NCBI RefSeq assembly: GCF_026191635.1
Contig: NZ_JAKRRW010000004.1
Location: 186,001 to 250,000, forward strand
Origin: Photobacterium obscurum
GTDB taxonomy: Bacteria; Pseudomonadota; Gammaproteobacteria; Enterobacterales; Vibrionaceae
DNA length: 64,000 bases
Direction: 5' to 3'
Numbering within the stretch: position 1 is the stretch's first letter; each line of letters opens with the position of its first letter. The notes beneath the pieces are model-generated. The model saw nothing but the letters and a program-made list of their open reading frames with translations. It was not told the origin of the DNA and made no database searches. Below are positions 27,240-35,195 of the stretch, one piece after another. The translations under genes were made by a program, and so were the position numbers.

Positions 27240-27263
27240 AAAGAGCGCCATTGGCGCTCTTTG
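27240..27263. terminator. Terminator between convergent cyuA and rof
   Basis: AAAGAGCGCC, loop ATT, GGCGCTCTTT. Symmetric enough to work in both directions. Confidence 0.8.
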
Positions 27264-27280
27264 TGTATTTACGTAGATCG

Positions 27281-27541
27281 TCAGCAGTTAATGACTGAAA
27301 ACCTAGCTCCGGGAGTGAGCGAAGACATACGCTCAATGAAGTCCAGCCTAATTTTTGTATATTGGTACTGGGTTTTGAATATGAGCCACTCAGACTTGTC
27401 TGGGTGGGTTTCTGTGGTGATACATTTGCCTTCAACTGAGCTGTCATCACGTAAGTCGAGCTTTACCCGATAATGGTAAACACAAGCCATTTCGAAACTG
27501 TCGTGAAGGGCGCAGTCTATTGGTTTATAGCGATGACTCAT
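27281..27541 (-). CDS. rof: Rho-binding antiterminator
   Basis: An 86-residue protein matching Rof/YaeO: MSHRYKPIDCALHDSFEMACVYHYRVKLDL, then CITTETHPDKSEWLIF, IRLDFIERMSSLTPGARFSVI. Rof has an Sm-like fold and binds the primary RNA site of Rho, inhibiting termination. In E. coli it sits beside yaeP; here it is alone between cyuA and the relV pair. Full length. Confidence 0.9.
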   Translation of the reverse strand: MSHRYKPIDCALHDSFEMACVYHYRVKLDLRDDSSVEGKCITTETHPDKSEWLIFKTQYQYTKIRLDFIERMSSLTPGARFSVINC

Positions 27542-27632
27542 CGTTTAGGCCTCCTTGCGACTTGCTCATAAAAGGATAGTCAACAATCAGATTGCTGTCT
27601 TATTAATGAGCAATGTCGCAATATTGAGTTAC

Positions 27633-27654
27633 AAAAAAGGCCGCGAGAGCGGCC
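27633..27654 (-). terminator. Terminator of the first relV-like gene
   Basis: On the minus strand GGCCGC, loop TCTC, GCGGCC followed by six T. Confidence 0.85.
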
Positions 27655-27683
27655 CATATATGAGTGATGGAATTGCCTTTGTG

Positions 27684-28469
27684 TTAGCTTGCCAGTGCCT
27701 CTGGCTGCAAGTATTGCTGCCAAGCATCTTGATAAAGGTTTTTTGACACCGCTCTTAACTGGGCAATTTTTGCGGTCTCAAACTCTGTGAGTGGGCGGTT
27801 TTGCACTAACCCTTGGCGCTCAATACCCTGAATCTGCTCATAGATTTTATGTTCCTCGCCGTTCTTAACCGCTGATATGGCATCAAGGTGAATCTGAACT
27901 TCTGCAATTACCTGACTTTTTGGTAATTGAACCAGCATTTTCAAGTCGCGATAGCCTGAATCAGTTGGCGACTTAAAGCGGTTTTTTACCGCGACAACGG
28001 TTACTTCTTTATTCAATAACTCAAAGGCTTGAACCAGGCTTGGTATATCATCGGCAACCAGTGACGCTCGGGCTAAATCAGTAATTTGCTCTGTTCTACC
28101 TTGCAGTTCTGTTTCAATTTTTGTTTTCGCTCGCTGTTCTGACTTAATCCCTGGAATGATCGCTTGGGTATCGGTGATCAGACTGACTTCTCGGATAACG
28201 GTATCGAGTTCCTGTTGTGCTAAGGACGCTGCAAGATATAGTTGGTCAAACTCTGAGTATGGCTGGCTAATGCCGGCAGTTCTCCAGCTATCAATACTAT
28301 AGAGGCCACTGAGGCTGCGCTGGAAGGATTTCTTACTTGCTTCTGATTGATTAGAAGGTATCTCGTAGTCTGATTCTGAATAGCTTGTAATAGGGGCGGC
28401 AACGGCTGGTCCACGGCCTAATACAAAAAGAAGGACAAAGCAGGTACGAAGTACAGATTTGATATCCAT
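27684..28469 (-). CDS. relV: RelV-like small alarmone synthetase, copy 1, with signal-like N-terminus
   Basis: A 261-residue protein with a RelA/SpoT synthetase domain. The family elements are GIKSEQRAKTKI (about 107-118), LTDLARASLV-like QITDLARASLV, NRFKSPTDSGYRDLKMLV and IAEVQIHL. K109, D131, R134, L152 and E190 align with residues reported essential in V. cholerae RelV (K107, D129, R132, L150, E188). It should make (p)ppGpp. The first 25 residues (VLRTCFVLLFVLGRGPAVAA) look like a Sec signal peptide, odd for an enzyme needing ATP and GDP. Start at 28469 follows AGGAG. A paralogue lies just upstream. Confidence 0.8.
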   Translation of the reverse strand: MDIKSVLRTCFVLLFVLGRGPAVAAPITSYSESDYEIPSNQSEASKKSFQRSLSGLYSIDSWRTAGISQPYSEFDQLYLAASLAQQELDTVIREVSLITDTQAIIPGIKSEQRAKTKIETELQGRTEQITDLARASLVADDIPSLVQAFELLNKEVTVVAVKNRFKSPTDSGYRDLKMLVQLPKSQVIAEVQIHLDAISAVKNGEEHKIYEQIQGIERQGLVQNRPLTEFETAKIAQLRAVSKNLYQDAWQQYLQPEALAS

Positions 28470-28661
28470 TAAACAACTCCTGTAATGCTGATTGGTATCG
28501 CCAGTTGGCTTCAGCAATATACGTAAAACGGTAGTCTTCAAACGATAAGTTTGACAAAAGTGACGTATCAGGTTGTTGAGTGTTTCTCTTTTACGGACTG
28601 TAGAATAGCAAAGTAATCTGAACGGAAGATGAATTTACTGAATATGAATGCTGGGCTTGAG

Positions 28662-28691
28662 TCAGCCCGAGAATAATTCCGTCCGGGCTGA
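28662..28691 (-). terminator. Hairpin between the two relV-like genes
   Basis: TCAGCCCG and CGGGCTGA around a 14-base loop, without a T run. Possibly a processing or weak termination site. Confidence 0.4.
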
Positions 28692-28705
28692 ACTATTTGG
28701 TTAGA

Positions 28706-29488
28706 TTAGCTGGCTATGCTGTCTGGTTGTAGGTATTGATGCCAAGCAGACTGGTACATAGATAGTGACTGGTGACGTAAAGATTTGATTTTTGCTAACT
28801 CGATATCATTCAAGCTTCTGTTTTCAGCTTTAGCCTCGCGTTCTATCAGTTGAATTTGTTCATAAATGTCGTGCTCCGCACCGTTTTTGATCTCAGAGAT
28901 TTCATCTAAGTGCAATTGGATTTCAGCAATATGCTGGCTATTGGGCAGGCGAACTAACATTTTAAGATCGCGGTAGCCTGATGGGGCCGGAGACTTAAAA
29001 CGGTTCTTTACTTCTACGATGGTGAGTTTTTTATTTAGCAGCTCAAAAGACTGCACTAGGCTGCCTATGTCTTTAGAAACGAGAGAACCACGTGCTAAGT
29101 CGGTAAGCAACTCTGTTTGGCCACCAAGTTCTGTTGAAATCTTGTATTTGGCTCTCTGCTTCGACTTGAGGCCGGGTAATACAGCTTGGGTGGCTGATAG
29201 CATGCTGACTTGGTGAATTATCTGTTCCAATTCGGTTTGAGCCGATACAGCTTGAGTGTAGAGGTCATCGAAGTCTGAATGAGGTTGAGTCAGAGTTGGT
29301 GACCGGTAGTTAGGGATGGAGTAAAGACCACTGAGAGAACGTTGAAATGTTTTTTTAGATCCTTGTGTAGGTGAAGGGTGCTCTATATCAGAATTGTTGT
29401 ATTCAGGTAGTGCGGCTGAAGCAACAGGACTTCGGCCAAGAACAAACATCAGAACAAAACATGTTCTTAATAGGGATTTTGCAACCAT
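28706..29488 (-). CDS. relV: RelV-like small alarmone synthetase, copy 2, with signal-like N-terminus
   Basis: A 260-residue paralogue of the downstream gene with the same layout: hydrophobic start (SLLRTCFVLMFVLGRSPVASA), linker, then the RelA/SpoT domain with GLKSKQRAKYKI, LTDLARGSLV, NRFKSPAPSGYRDLKMLVRL and IAEIQLHL. K108, D130, R133, L151 and E189 are one residue off the reported key positions of V. cholerae RelV, so this copy is the closer match by length. GGAGAG precedes the ATG. The two copies are separated by about 236 bp and probably have separate promoters. Confidence 0.8.
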   Translation of the reverse strand: MVAKSLLRTCFVLMFVLGRSPVASAALPEYNNSDIEHPSPTQGSKKTFQRSLSGLYSIPNYRSPTLTQPHSDFDDLYTQAVSAQTELEQIIHQVSMLSATQAVLPGLKSKQRAKYKISTELGGQTELLTDLARGSLVSKDIGSLVQSFELLNKKLTIVEVKNRFKSPAPSGYRDLKMLVRLPNSQHIAEIQLHLDEISEIKNGAEHDIYEQIQLIEREAKAENRSLNDIELAKIKSLRHQSLSMYQSAWHQYLQPDSIAS

Positions 29489-29740
29489 TAACTCTCCTTA
29501 GATTACCACCAAAGTAACGTGGTAACGGAACAACTTCTTATCCGCCCAGTTAAGATATCTGTCCTGCGGTTTGGCTTTCAAGGATGATGCTCGCAAAAAT
29601 CAGTTGTGGGTTTCTGAGGTTGTGATTGGCTTCCCAATCTGACTCTTTTTTCTGTATCGTGAGGGGGGAGTGTGGGGCCAATATGTAACAAATGATAACG
29701 AGATTAGCCGGCCTACGAGCAGAGATGATAAACTGCAAGC

Positions 29741-30100
29741 GTGTTACGGATTACTGAATGGGTGTTCATTTTGCAACAAGATATATTAATTACATTTGCG
29801 ATTGTATGGCTGGCATTGTCTGCGGGTAGCATTATGCTATTCCAGCGAGGATCTGATGTAGAACGCAAACGTAAATTGTGGCCGTATTACACGATATTTA
29901 GCAACGTGGTTATTGGCGCTATGATTATTTATATGCAACCACCGCTGCTGATGATGTTGGGTTTGCTGGGCTTTATGGTTCCTTTAACTTGGCTAACGAT
30001 CCGCGCCACGAAATTTTGTGGAGCATGCGGGAATGCAACCCGAGCGCCTTTTTTTATGAAGCCGCCAGAAAAATGCACGCATTGTCAGAAATCGCTATAA
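29741..30100 (+). CDS. Membrane protein with C-terminal zinc ribbon
   Basis: Up to 119 residues. Two or three hydrophobic helices (ILITFAIVWLALSAGSIMLF, IFSNVVIGAMIIYM, LLMMLGLLGFMVPLTWL) are followed by a cytoplasmic zinc-ribbon-like end with two CxxC pairs, FCGACGN and KCTHCQK. The start is uncertain: GTG at 29741 or GTG at 29762 region, neither with a clear site. I do not recognise a named family. A membrane-anchored zinc ribbon could bind protein or nucleic acid. Confidence 0.6.
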   Translation: MLRITEWVFILQQDILITFAIVWLALSAGSIMLFQRGSDVERKRKLWPYYTIFSNVVIGAMIIYMQPPLLMMLGLLGFMVPLTWLTIRATKFCGACGNATRAPFFMKPPEKCTHCQKSL

Positions 30101-30117
30101 GATAGTATGCCAAACCT

Positions 30118-30137
30118 GCCGAGGGGCTTTGCCCCTC
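30118..30137 (+). terminator. Hairpin after the zinc-ribbon gene
   Basis: GAGGGGC, loop TTT, GCCCCTC. No T run follows, so termination is only probable. Confidence 0.5.
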
Positions 30138-30152
30138 ATGCCCCGCTTAGCG

Positions 30153-30503
30153 TCACTTTTCTAATAATGCCTTGCCGGTGAATTGAATACCTTGCCAGCC
30201 GTACTTCATGAAGTTACGGATATTTTGATGATCGTCTCCATCAGGATTTTGTAAAACGTCTTCGCGATAGTAACGACCGAAACAAGCCAATGTTTCTGCT
30301 TCTGAGAGTTGCTGGAGTTGGGCGAAGGCAAAGATCCGGCAAGATCCTTCGTTGCTACCAGCAGCGTTAGCAAGGGTTTCATTTCCTAATCCATTGCAAA
30401 ATGCCGTTGGAGTATAGCAATAGTGTCGGTTGATTGTTTCTATAACAGTTTCAAAACCAACTAGTTCGGGCTGTAGTTTGAGGCTCTTCAGTAGCGCTTC
30501 CAT
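30153..30503 (-). CDS. HopJ family protein
   Basis: A 116-residue protein of the HopJ family, named after a Pseudomonas syringae type III effector but widespread in bacteria without such a link. The core VIETINRHYCYTPTAFCNGLGNETLANAAGSNEGSCRIFAFAQL with FGRYYREDV is characteristic. It has no secretion signal visible, and in Vibrionaceae a housekeeping role is more likely than virulence. Monocistronic. Confidence 0.85.
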   Translation of the reverse strand: MEALLKSLKLQPELVGFETVIETINRHYCYTPTAFCNGLGNETLANAAGSNEGSCRIFAFAQLQQLSEAETLACFGRYYREDVLQNPDGDDHQNIRNFMKYGWQGIQFTGKALLEK

Positions 30504-30595
30504 GGCGTGTTGTCTCCATCTTTATATAAAGGCAAATGAGAAGTCACTTGGGTATACACTGCAATTGACTATACCGTGGTTTAATGTTTGTGATA

Positions 30596-30623
30596 AAAGA
30601 AAGGGCTTAGTAGCCCTTTCTTT
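30596..30623 (-). terminator. Terminator of the DUF2750 gene
   Basis: On the minus strand GAAAGGGCT, loop ACTA, AGCCCTTTC followed by TTTT. Confidence 0.8.
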
Positions 30624-30657
30624 GAATTCCTTTTGTGCACAGGGTAACGGTGCGCTT

Positions 30658-31056
30658 TTATCGTTGATTCTGCTTACGAGCTTGCTGCTTAAGCTCAAAA
30701 TCTAGCTCATCAGGGAAGACAACCAATCCATCTTCGTCCTGATTTGGGAAGATAACGACTGCTAGCTCATCATCTTCAAGGCCGTGAGTCCAACGACTAT
30801 GCCACTTGTTTAGAGAAATGGCTTCTGCCTTACAGGACTCCCAATCACCAGTTGCCCAAGACTCGGCAAATTCTTTATTAGGCCACACAGGAACACAGTC
30901 TTCGTCGTCGGTGTTTAGCATGACGCAGCCATGTTCATCCGTAAGAATCCAGATTTCACGGTTAGAGACAACTTCCTTTACCAAGTACTTATATCGCTTT
31001 TCGGTATCATAGCTTTGGATTGTCTCGATCTGGCTCGAATCTAATGGGTTGGACAT
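30658..31056 (-). CDS. DUF2750 family protein, copy 1
   Basis: A 132-residue acidic cytoplasmic protein. The DUF2750 core is visible as RYKYLVKEVVSNREIWILTDEHGCVMLNTDDEDCVPVWPNKEFAESWA. Trp and Asp/Glu are abundant. No activity is known. A second member of the family lies at 46451-46804. Confidence 0.8.
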   Translation of the reverse strand: MSNPLDSSQIETIQSYDTEKRYKYLVKEVVSNREIWILTDEHGCVMLNTDDEDCVPVWPNKEFAESWATGDWESCKAEAISLNKWHSRWTHGLEDDELAVVIFPNQDEDGLVVFPDELDFELKQQARKQNQR

Positions 31057-31176
31057 GTATTCATTCCTGTTACTACTTATTTTAAGGGTTATAGCATAGA
31101 GGAAAATTAGACTTTAGTCATTGAAACTGAACCCCATACGAGAATCGTTCGGGATCCAGTCAACCAGATGATGGTT

Positions 31177-32253
31177 TTAAGGTTTTAAGGTGTACGGTAT
31201 ACGCACGGTTAGCTGGAAGTCTGGCGCATCTGCAGTTAAGCCAGCCGAGGCTCCCACATTAATAGTGGTATTTCTGTCAATAGCATAGTTAGCGCCAAAT
31301 GATAGCGAGTCAAGCTGCAAGACTTTCGCGTCATCAGATGCTGAACCGTTAATTTTGGATTTTAAAATGGTTTTATGGCTAAGCCCAAGGCTGAATGAAA
31401 ACTTTGGGTTAACCGCAAAGCCCATACCTGCACCGAATGAAATGGTATCGCCAAGGTCGATGGTATTGACCTGAATATCCCTGTCCTCGGTCTCATCATC
31501 ACCCGGTATGGTGACATCAACTTTTACATCATCCTTTATGTTCCAGATATAACTCAGGTTCATAAATATTACGGCGGGATCAATGGGCATGATCATGGTG
31601 ACACCGGGCTCAATACTGGGAAAGCCGGACCCGGTTGGCAGTTCTTCGAAATCATTGAGCTCATTGATTTCAACATCATAGGGCGATTTCCCGGTGGTGC
31701 TCTTAAATCGGAGGCTACCAATCCAATAGGGGGGATCTTGCATGTTTATCTGATATTTAAAAGCTGCCTCGATATCACCAATGTCATTGCCATCGACGTT
31801 TCGTAAGGTGGCTTGATTAGAACCGCTATTTAGTTCGCGCTCAGAAATGGAATCTGAACGATAAACCCAGGGGATACGTGCTTCTACCTCTAGCCTGTTA
31901 GTGATCCCGTAACGACCAGTGAGACCAAAGGTTAATGTTGTTCGATCGATATCACTGGCGCGGATTAAGCCAACGATCAAAGAAGGTAGTACTGTATAAC
32001 CGACCACCGATACAGAATTAGATGAGTTTTGGGTGTAAGAAAAAGATGTGTCGAGAACAAAGGAGCCTTTAGGTGTGAGCACTCCAGGTTGTTCAAGAAT
32101 ATCAGCAACAGTTTGCACGCGTTTAGGTTTTTGTGCTTTTTCTTGTGATGATTTGGACTCTTCTGCTACACAGGTTCCAGTGAACAAAGCAAGAGGTAAA
32201 AGATAGCCTATATTTCTGAAAATACTCACGATTTCCTCACTTACTTTACGCAT
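31177..32253 (-). CDS. FapF-like outer membrane pore of the amyloid cluster
   Basis: A 358-residue protein with a signal peptide (cleavage near TCVA), a short Lys/Gln-rich linker, then VQTVADILEQPGVLTPKGSFVLDTSFSYTQNSSN. That segment, a short helix before PGVLTPKG and the first beta strand, is typical of FapF-type pores, where the helix plugs a beta barrel. The rest is amphipathic strands. FapF exports amyloid subunits across the outer membrane in Pseudomonas. The coiled coil of classical FapF is reduced here. It is transcribed away from the fibre genes across a 378-bp AT-rich region. The start could also be at an internal Met. Confidence 0.75.
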   Translation of the reverse strand: MRKVSEEIVSIFRNIGYLLPLALFTGTCVAEESKSSQEKAQKPKRVQTVADILEQPGVLTPKGSFVLDTSFSYTQNSSNSVSVVGYTVLPSLIVGLIRASDIDRTTLTFGLTGRYGITNRLEVEARIPWVYRSDSISERELNSGSNQATLRNVDGNDIGDIEAAFKYQINMQDPPYWIGSLRFKSTTGKSPYDVEINELNDFEELPTGSGFPSIEPGVTMIMPIDPAVIFMNLSYIWNIKDDVKVDVTIPGDDETEDRDIQVNTIDLGDTISFGAGMGFAVNPKFSFSLGLSHKTILKSKINGSASDDAKVLQLDSLSFGANYAIDRNTTINVGASAGLTADAPDFQLTVRIPYTLKP

Positions 32254-32631
32254 GTATGCCCCAAATATTGAAGTTGCACTTGTATAGTTATGTGAACTTG
32301 TAGAAAAATATTAGTTCAGTTGTAAGATTTTTGTTACCAGTCCTGATTAAAAAAATGTCTTATGTCTGAGATGATAATAATATTTTATTGAGAATAAGAC
32401 GGGGAAATATTATCTCAAATAATATTTTCACATTTTAATGGTTGAGAATTTTATTAATGATAAGGCAATATAATAATAAGGACTTAAGGTGCTGGGTTTA
32501 TATTTAAATAAGGTTGTTTTTTATTAAAATTAATACAAGGACATGTCTTGCTAAAACTATTATTAAGTTATCTCGCGAATAGATGCGAGTGATTATAAAA
32601 AAGAACAACTCAACATGTTTGGAGTAGGATC
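32254..32631. promoter_or_regulatory. AT-rich divergent promoter region of the amyloid cluster
   Basis: A 378-bp very AT-rich gap between the pore gene and the first fibre gene, so it holds both promoters. I found no sequence fitting the sigma-54 -24/-12 consensus with correct spacing. No reading frame or repeat is supported. Confidence 0.5.
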
Positions 32632-33189
32632 ATGCGTAAAACACATATCGCACTATTAGTAGCAGTTGTTAGCTCTCCTCTTGCATTTGCAGAAGGGTAT
32701 TACTATCCAAGTTATGATGACGGAAAAGATATTACTGTAACCGATTCATTTAATAAAGATATTGATAAAACTTTGACAGTAAATTATGACAAAGATGTAT
32801 CGGTAAAAGATAGCTTTAATTATGATGATGATTATCTATCTTTATATGATGTAGGTAATGTTGAAAAGCATAAGTATATAGACAATAGTACCCATGATTA
32901 TAGCCAAGACTGGGATATTGACTTTGAAGCGAATTACTATGTTGCCTCCTCATACCTTGACGGTGCAGTTACATATAATGATGTGACTTACGGTGGAGGC
33001 TGTTGTAGTGGTGGATATGGCCATGGGTATGGTTACCCATCAGATCCATCATCTGTAACAGTAACACATACCAACACTATGAATGGGGCATATATGAATG
33101 CTGCAGGTGTGAATATTGCGGCTCAAAATGCAGGGAACAATTCTTTGGTACAGCAGAGTGCAAGTACCAACGCTATGTTATCTAACTAA
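32632..33189 (+). CDS. Fap-like fibre subunit candidate 1
   Basis: A 185-residue exported protein with a signal peptide ending LAFA. The chain is rich in Asp, Tyr, Asn and Ser. It has a Gly-flanked Cys pair (VTYGGGCCSGGYG, about residues 117-129) and a C-terminal segment AAGVNIAAQNAGNNSLVQQS, which resembles the GVNxAAGxxNQQ repeats of Pseudomonas FapB/FapC amyloid. It is paralogous to the protein at 33786-34373 over most of its length. It is preceded by GGAG and followed after 41 bp by a small exported protein gene. Assignment as an amyloid subunit is inference. Confidence 0.65.
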   Translation: MRKTHIALLVAVVSSPLAFAEGYYYPSYDDGKDITVTDSFNKDIDKTLTVNYDKDVSVKDSFNYDDDYLSLYDVGNVEKHKYIDNSTHDYSQDWDIDFEANYYVASSYLDGAVTYNDVTYGGGCCSGGYGHGYGYPSDPSSVTVTHTNTMNGAYMNAAGVNIAAQNAGNNSLVQQSASTNAMLSN

Positions 33190-33196
33190 CACATAA

Positions 33197-33225
33197 CTGA
33201 GGGCTGTATTACAGCCCTCAGGAGG
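33197..33225 (+). promoter_or_regulatory. Perfect hairpin overlapping the ribosome binding site of the next gene
   Basis: CTGAGGGCTGT (33197-33207), loop ATT, ACAGCCCTCAG (33211-33221). The last G is the first base of GGAGG, six bases before the ATG at 33231. It could tune translation of the small protein, protect the fibre mRNA 3-prime end, or partly terminate. Confidence 0.6.
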
Positions 33226-33230
33226 ATGTC

Positions 33231-33563
33231 ATGAAATATTTAACACTGATAGCAGCGTCTCTTCTATCTTGTGGGGTTGTTGCAGATGAGTTGGATATTC
33301 TAGCAAATTCTGAAACCTTGAGTGATGATATGATGATACAGTCTCGTGGCGGTAACTATGAGCTGAGCATTGATAATATTCAGGCCACTTCAGATATGTA
33401 TGGCGATGTTGCAGGTAATGGGGCTTATAATAATACCACGGGTAGTAATACGATTGATGCAGGATCATTCGGTGATGCCACAGGGGTAATACATGTAGTC
33501 CAAAACACTGGTAACAATGTGTTAATTCAGAATGCGACCGTGGTAAACCTGACATTGAAGTAA
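33231..33563 (+). CDS. Small exported protein with double-glycine-like motif, amyloid cluster
   Basis: A 110-residue protein. A Sec signal (cleavage about after VVA) is followed by LDILANSETLSDDMMIQSRGG (the motif LSDDMMIQSRGG ends at residue 41), which resembles the LSxxELxxxxGG leader cut by C39 peptidases. After it comes NYELSIDNIQ and a C-terminal segment GVIHVVQNTGNNVLIQNATVVNL, related to the C-terminal segment of the two fibre candidates. It lies between the two fibre genes. A role as nucleator or minor subunit is inferred from position. Confidence 0.65.
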   Translation: MKYLTLIAASLLSCGVVADELDILANSETLSDDMMIQSRGGNYELSIDNIQATSDMYGDVAGNGAYNNTTGSNTIDAGSFGDATGVIHVVQNTGNNVLIQNATVVNLTLK

Positions 33564-33785
33564 ATTGTTAGTCTATCTAAGTTAGCATGGTTAAATATGC
33601 TAGCAATCAATCAAAATATAATAGCAGAAGTACATTTTGGTTTCGCAGGACAAGTGACAATACTTCTTTAGTTAAATGGGTGAATTATTGCCTTGAGTCA
33701 CTAGACTAAGATTTAAGGCAATAATTTTAATGCCAGAGCTATAGGGATGTAGATAATAAGAATTTACAATATTTGGAGTAATATC

Positions 33786-34373
33786 ATGCGTAAAACAAAT
33801 CTTATGCTTATTGCAGCACTTGTGGCATCACCTTTTGCTCTAGCAGAAGGCTATGGTTACGATTACGATTATGGTTACGGCTCAGACATTGATGATGTTA
33901 CTATTGATGGCAGTGGTAATCTTTATTATACAGCGGATGCTGAATTCAATAAAAATAAAACTGTCTATATTAGCAACGTTGGTAATAGCGACAATGATAT
34001 TCTTAAACTAGATAATGTTGGTAATACCTACAAAAAATATGTTGAGGACAATTCAGTTCACGACTGGTCTGTTGATTTTGAACTAGATAAAGAAATCAAC
34101 AATTATCTTGCAGAATCTAAGCTTCACGGTTATGTGATGGATAACACCGTAACTTATGGTGGGGCTTGCTGTAAGGGGCGTGGTGGTTCTTCAGTAGTAG
34201 AAGTTCACCATAGTAATGAAATGTTGGATTCATTCTCTGGTGCTGCTGGTATTAATGTATCAGCGCAGAACGTGGGTAATAACTCAATGGTTCAGCAGGC
34301 ATCAAGTACAAATGCAGCGTTGGTTGCCGATAATAGTGGCGTAGGCTCAGGTTCTATGGGTAGTTACCCATAG
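33786..34373 (+). CDS. Fap-like fibre subunit candidate 2
   Basis: A 195-residue paralogue of the 32632 gene product: same signal (ASPFALA), same NVGN-type segments (SNVGNSDNDILKLDNVGN), the Cys pair in VTYGGACCKGRGG, and the C-terminal GAAGINVSAQNVGNNSMVQQASSTNAAL. The N-terminus after the signal is a Tyr/Gly/Asp repeat (YGYDYDYGYGSD). Low Lys/Arg and high Asn/Gly/Ser fit a secreted fibre protein. It is preceded by 222 bp after the small gene and followed by a hairpin, so it may be expressed separately. Confidence 0.65.
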   Translation: MRKTNLMLIAALVASPFALAEGYGYDYDYGYGSDIDDVTIDGSGNLYYTADAEFNKNKTVYISNVGNSDNDILKLDNVGNTYKKYVEDNSVHDWSVDFELDKEINNYLAESKLHGYVMDNTVTYGGACCKGRGGSSVVEVHHSNEMLDSFSGAAGINVSAQNVGNNSMVQQASSTNAALVADNSGVGSGSMGSYP

Positions 34374-34386
34374 GCTTTAATTGACA

Positions 34387-34407
34387 AAGGGCCTGAAAAT
34401 GGCCCTT
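34387..34407 (+). terminator. Hairpin after fibre gene 2
   Basis: AAGGGCC, loop TGAAAAT, GGCCCTT then ATAATTTG. Probable terminator or attenuator between fibre and peptidase genes. Confidence 0.6.
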
Positions 34408-34512
34408 ATAATTTGCCTAGAATATGAACCTTTCTTATTTGATAATCAGTGGGTTTATGATTTCGATGGAAGGGTTGATAAATGAATAGGCCTGTAACAA
34501 ACGGTATAGATT

Positions 34513-35187
34513 ATGAAAAAATCGACATTGTTTATTGTTGGCCTGTTGGTTAGCGAAAGTGTTAGTGCTTTAGACTACTTTCCTAGTCGGGGTAGCTACA
34601 ACGTTAATGTAAAAACTTATCAAGAACAGCTTTTTGGTGATGTTTATCGTCAACAATATGATTTTAGCTGTGGGTCGGCGGCTGTCGCTTCTTTGCTTTC
34701 TTTTCATTATGGTATTGACGCATCTGAAAATACTATTTTTGAATATATGTTTAAAAATGGTGATAAGAACAAAATAGAAAAACAGGGTTTTTCTATGCTA
34801 GATATGAAAAAATATCTAAACTCGATAGGGTTACAAGCTGACGGATATAAGATCCCAATTGAAAAGTTTAGGAAGATCAGAATTCCTGGTATTACGATTG
34901 TTAACTTTGATGGTTATATGCACTTTGTTGTGATAAAGGGTATTAATAGTAAGGAGGTTATCCTTGGGGATCCATCCAGGGGAACCCTCGTCATGCCAAT
35001 AGAAGAATTCAAGCCATATTATAAAAATGCAGTTTTGCTTGTAAAGAGTAGAGCAAAAGAAGGCCGTGAGAATTTTATCACGGCTGAAAACTATAATATT
35101 TATACGTCATCACCGTCATCAGAAGCAATAGCTAGAGATTCACTTGCAACGTTTAGTATTACACTGCCTGGTGCGAATGATTATTAG
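34513..35187 (+). CDS. FapD-like periplasmic C39-family peptidase
   Basis: A 224-residue protein with a signal peptide (cleavage after SVSA) and a C39 domain. The catalytic Cys is in RQQYDFSCGSAAVASLL (C53), His in GYMHFVVIKGI (H137) and Asp in ILGDPSRGT (D153); an oxyanion Gln precedes the Cys (Q48). C39 domains usually sit on bacteriocin ABC exporters and cut after GG. Stand-alone exported versions occur as FapD in Fap amyloid operons. The next gene starts eight bases after its stop and encodes a protein with an RGG motif, a natural substrate candidate. Confidence 0.85.
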   Translation: MKKSTLFIVGLLVSESVSALDYFPSRGSYNVNVKTYQEQLFGDVYRQQYDFSCGSAAVASLLSFHYGIDASENTIFEYMFKNGDKNKIEKQGFSMLDMKKYLNSIGLQADGYKIPIEKFRKIRIPGITIVNFDGYMHFVVIKGINSKEVILGDPSRGTLVMPIEEFKPYYKNAVLLVKSRAKEGRENFITAENYNIYTSSPSSEAIARDSLATFSITLPGANDY

Positions 35188-35195
35188 AGGCTAGT

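Noticed and set aside
29550..29738. 62-codon minus-strand open frame
   Set aside because: It lies in the promoter region between divergent genes with no ribosome site and no conserved pattern.
32500..32560. Possible sigma-54 promoter (GGACATGTCTTGCT) before fibre gene 1
   Set aside because: The spacing between GG and GC is one base short and the flanks do not match.
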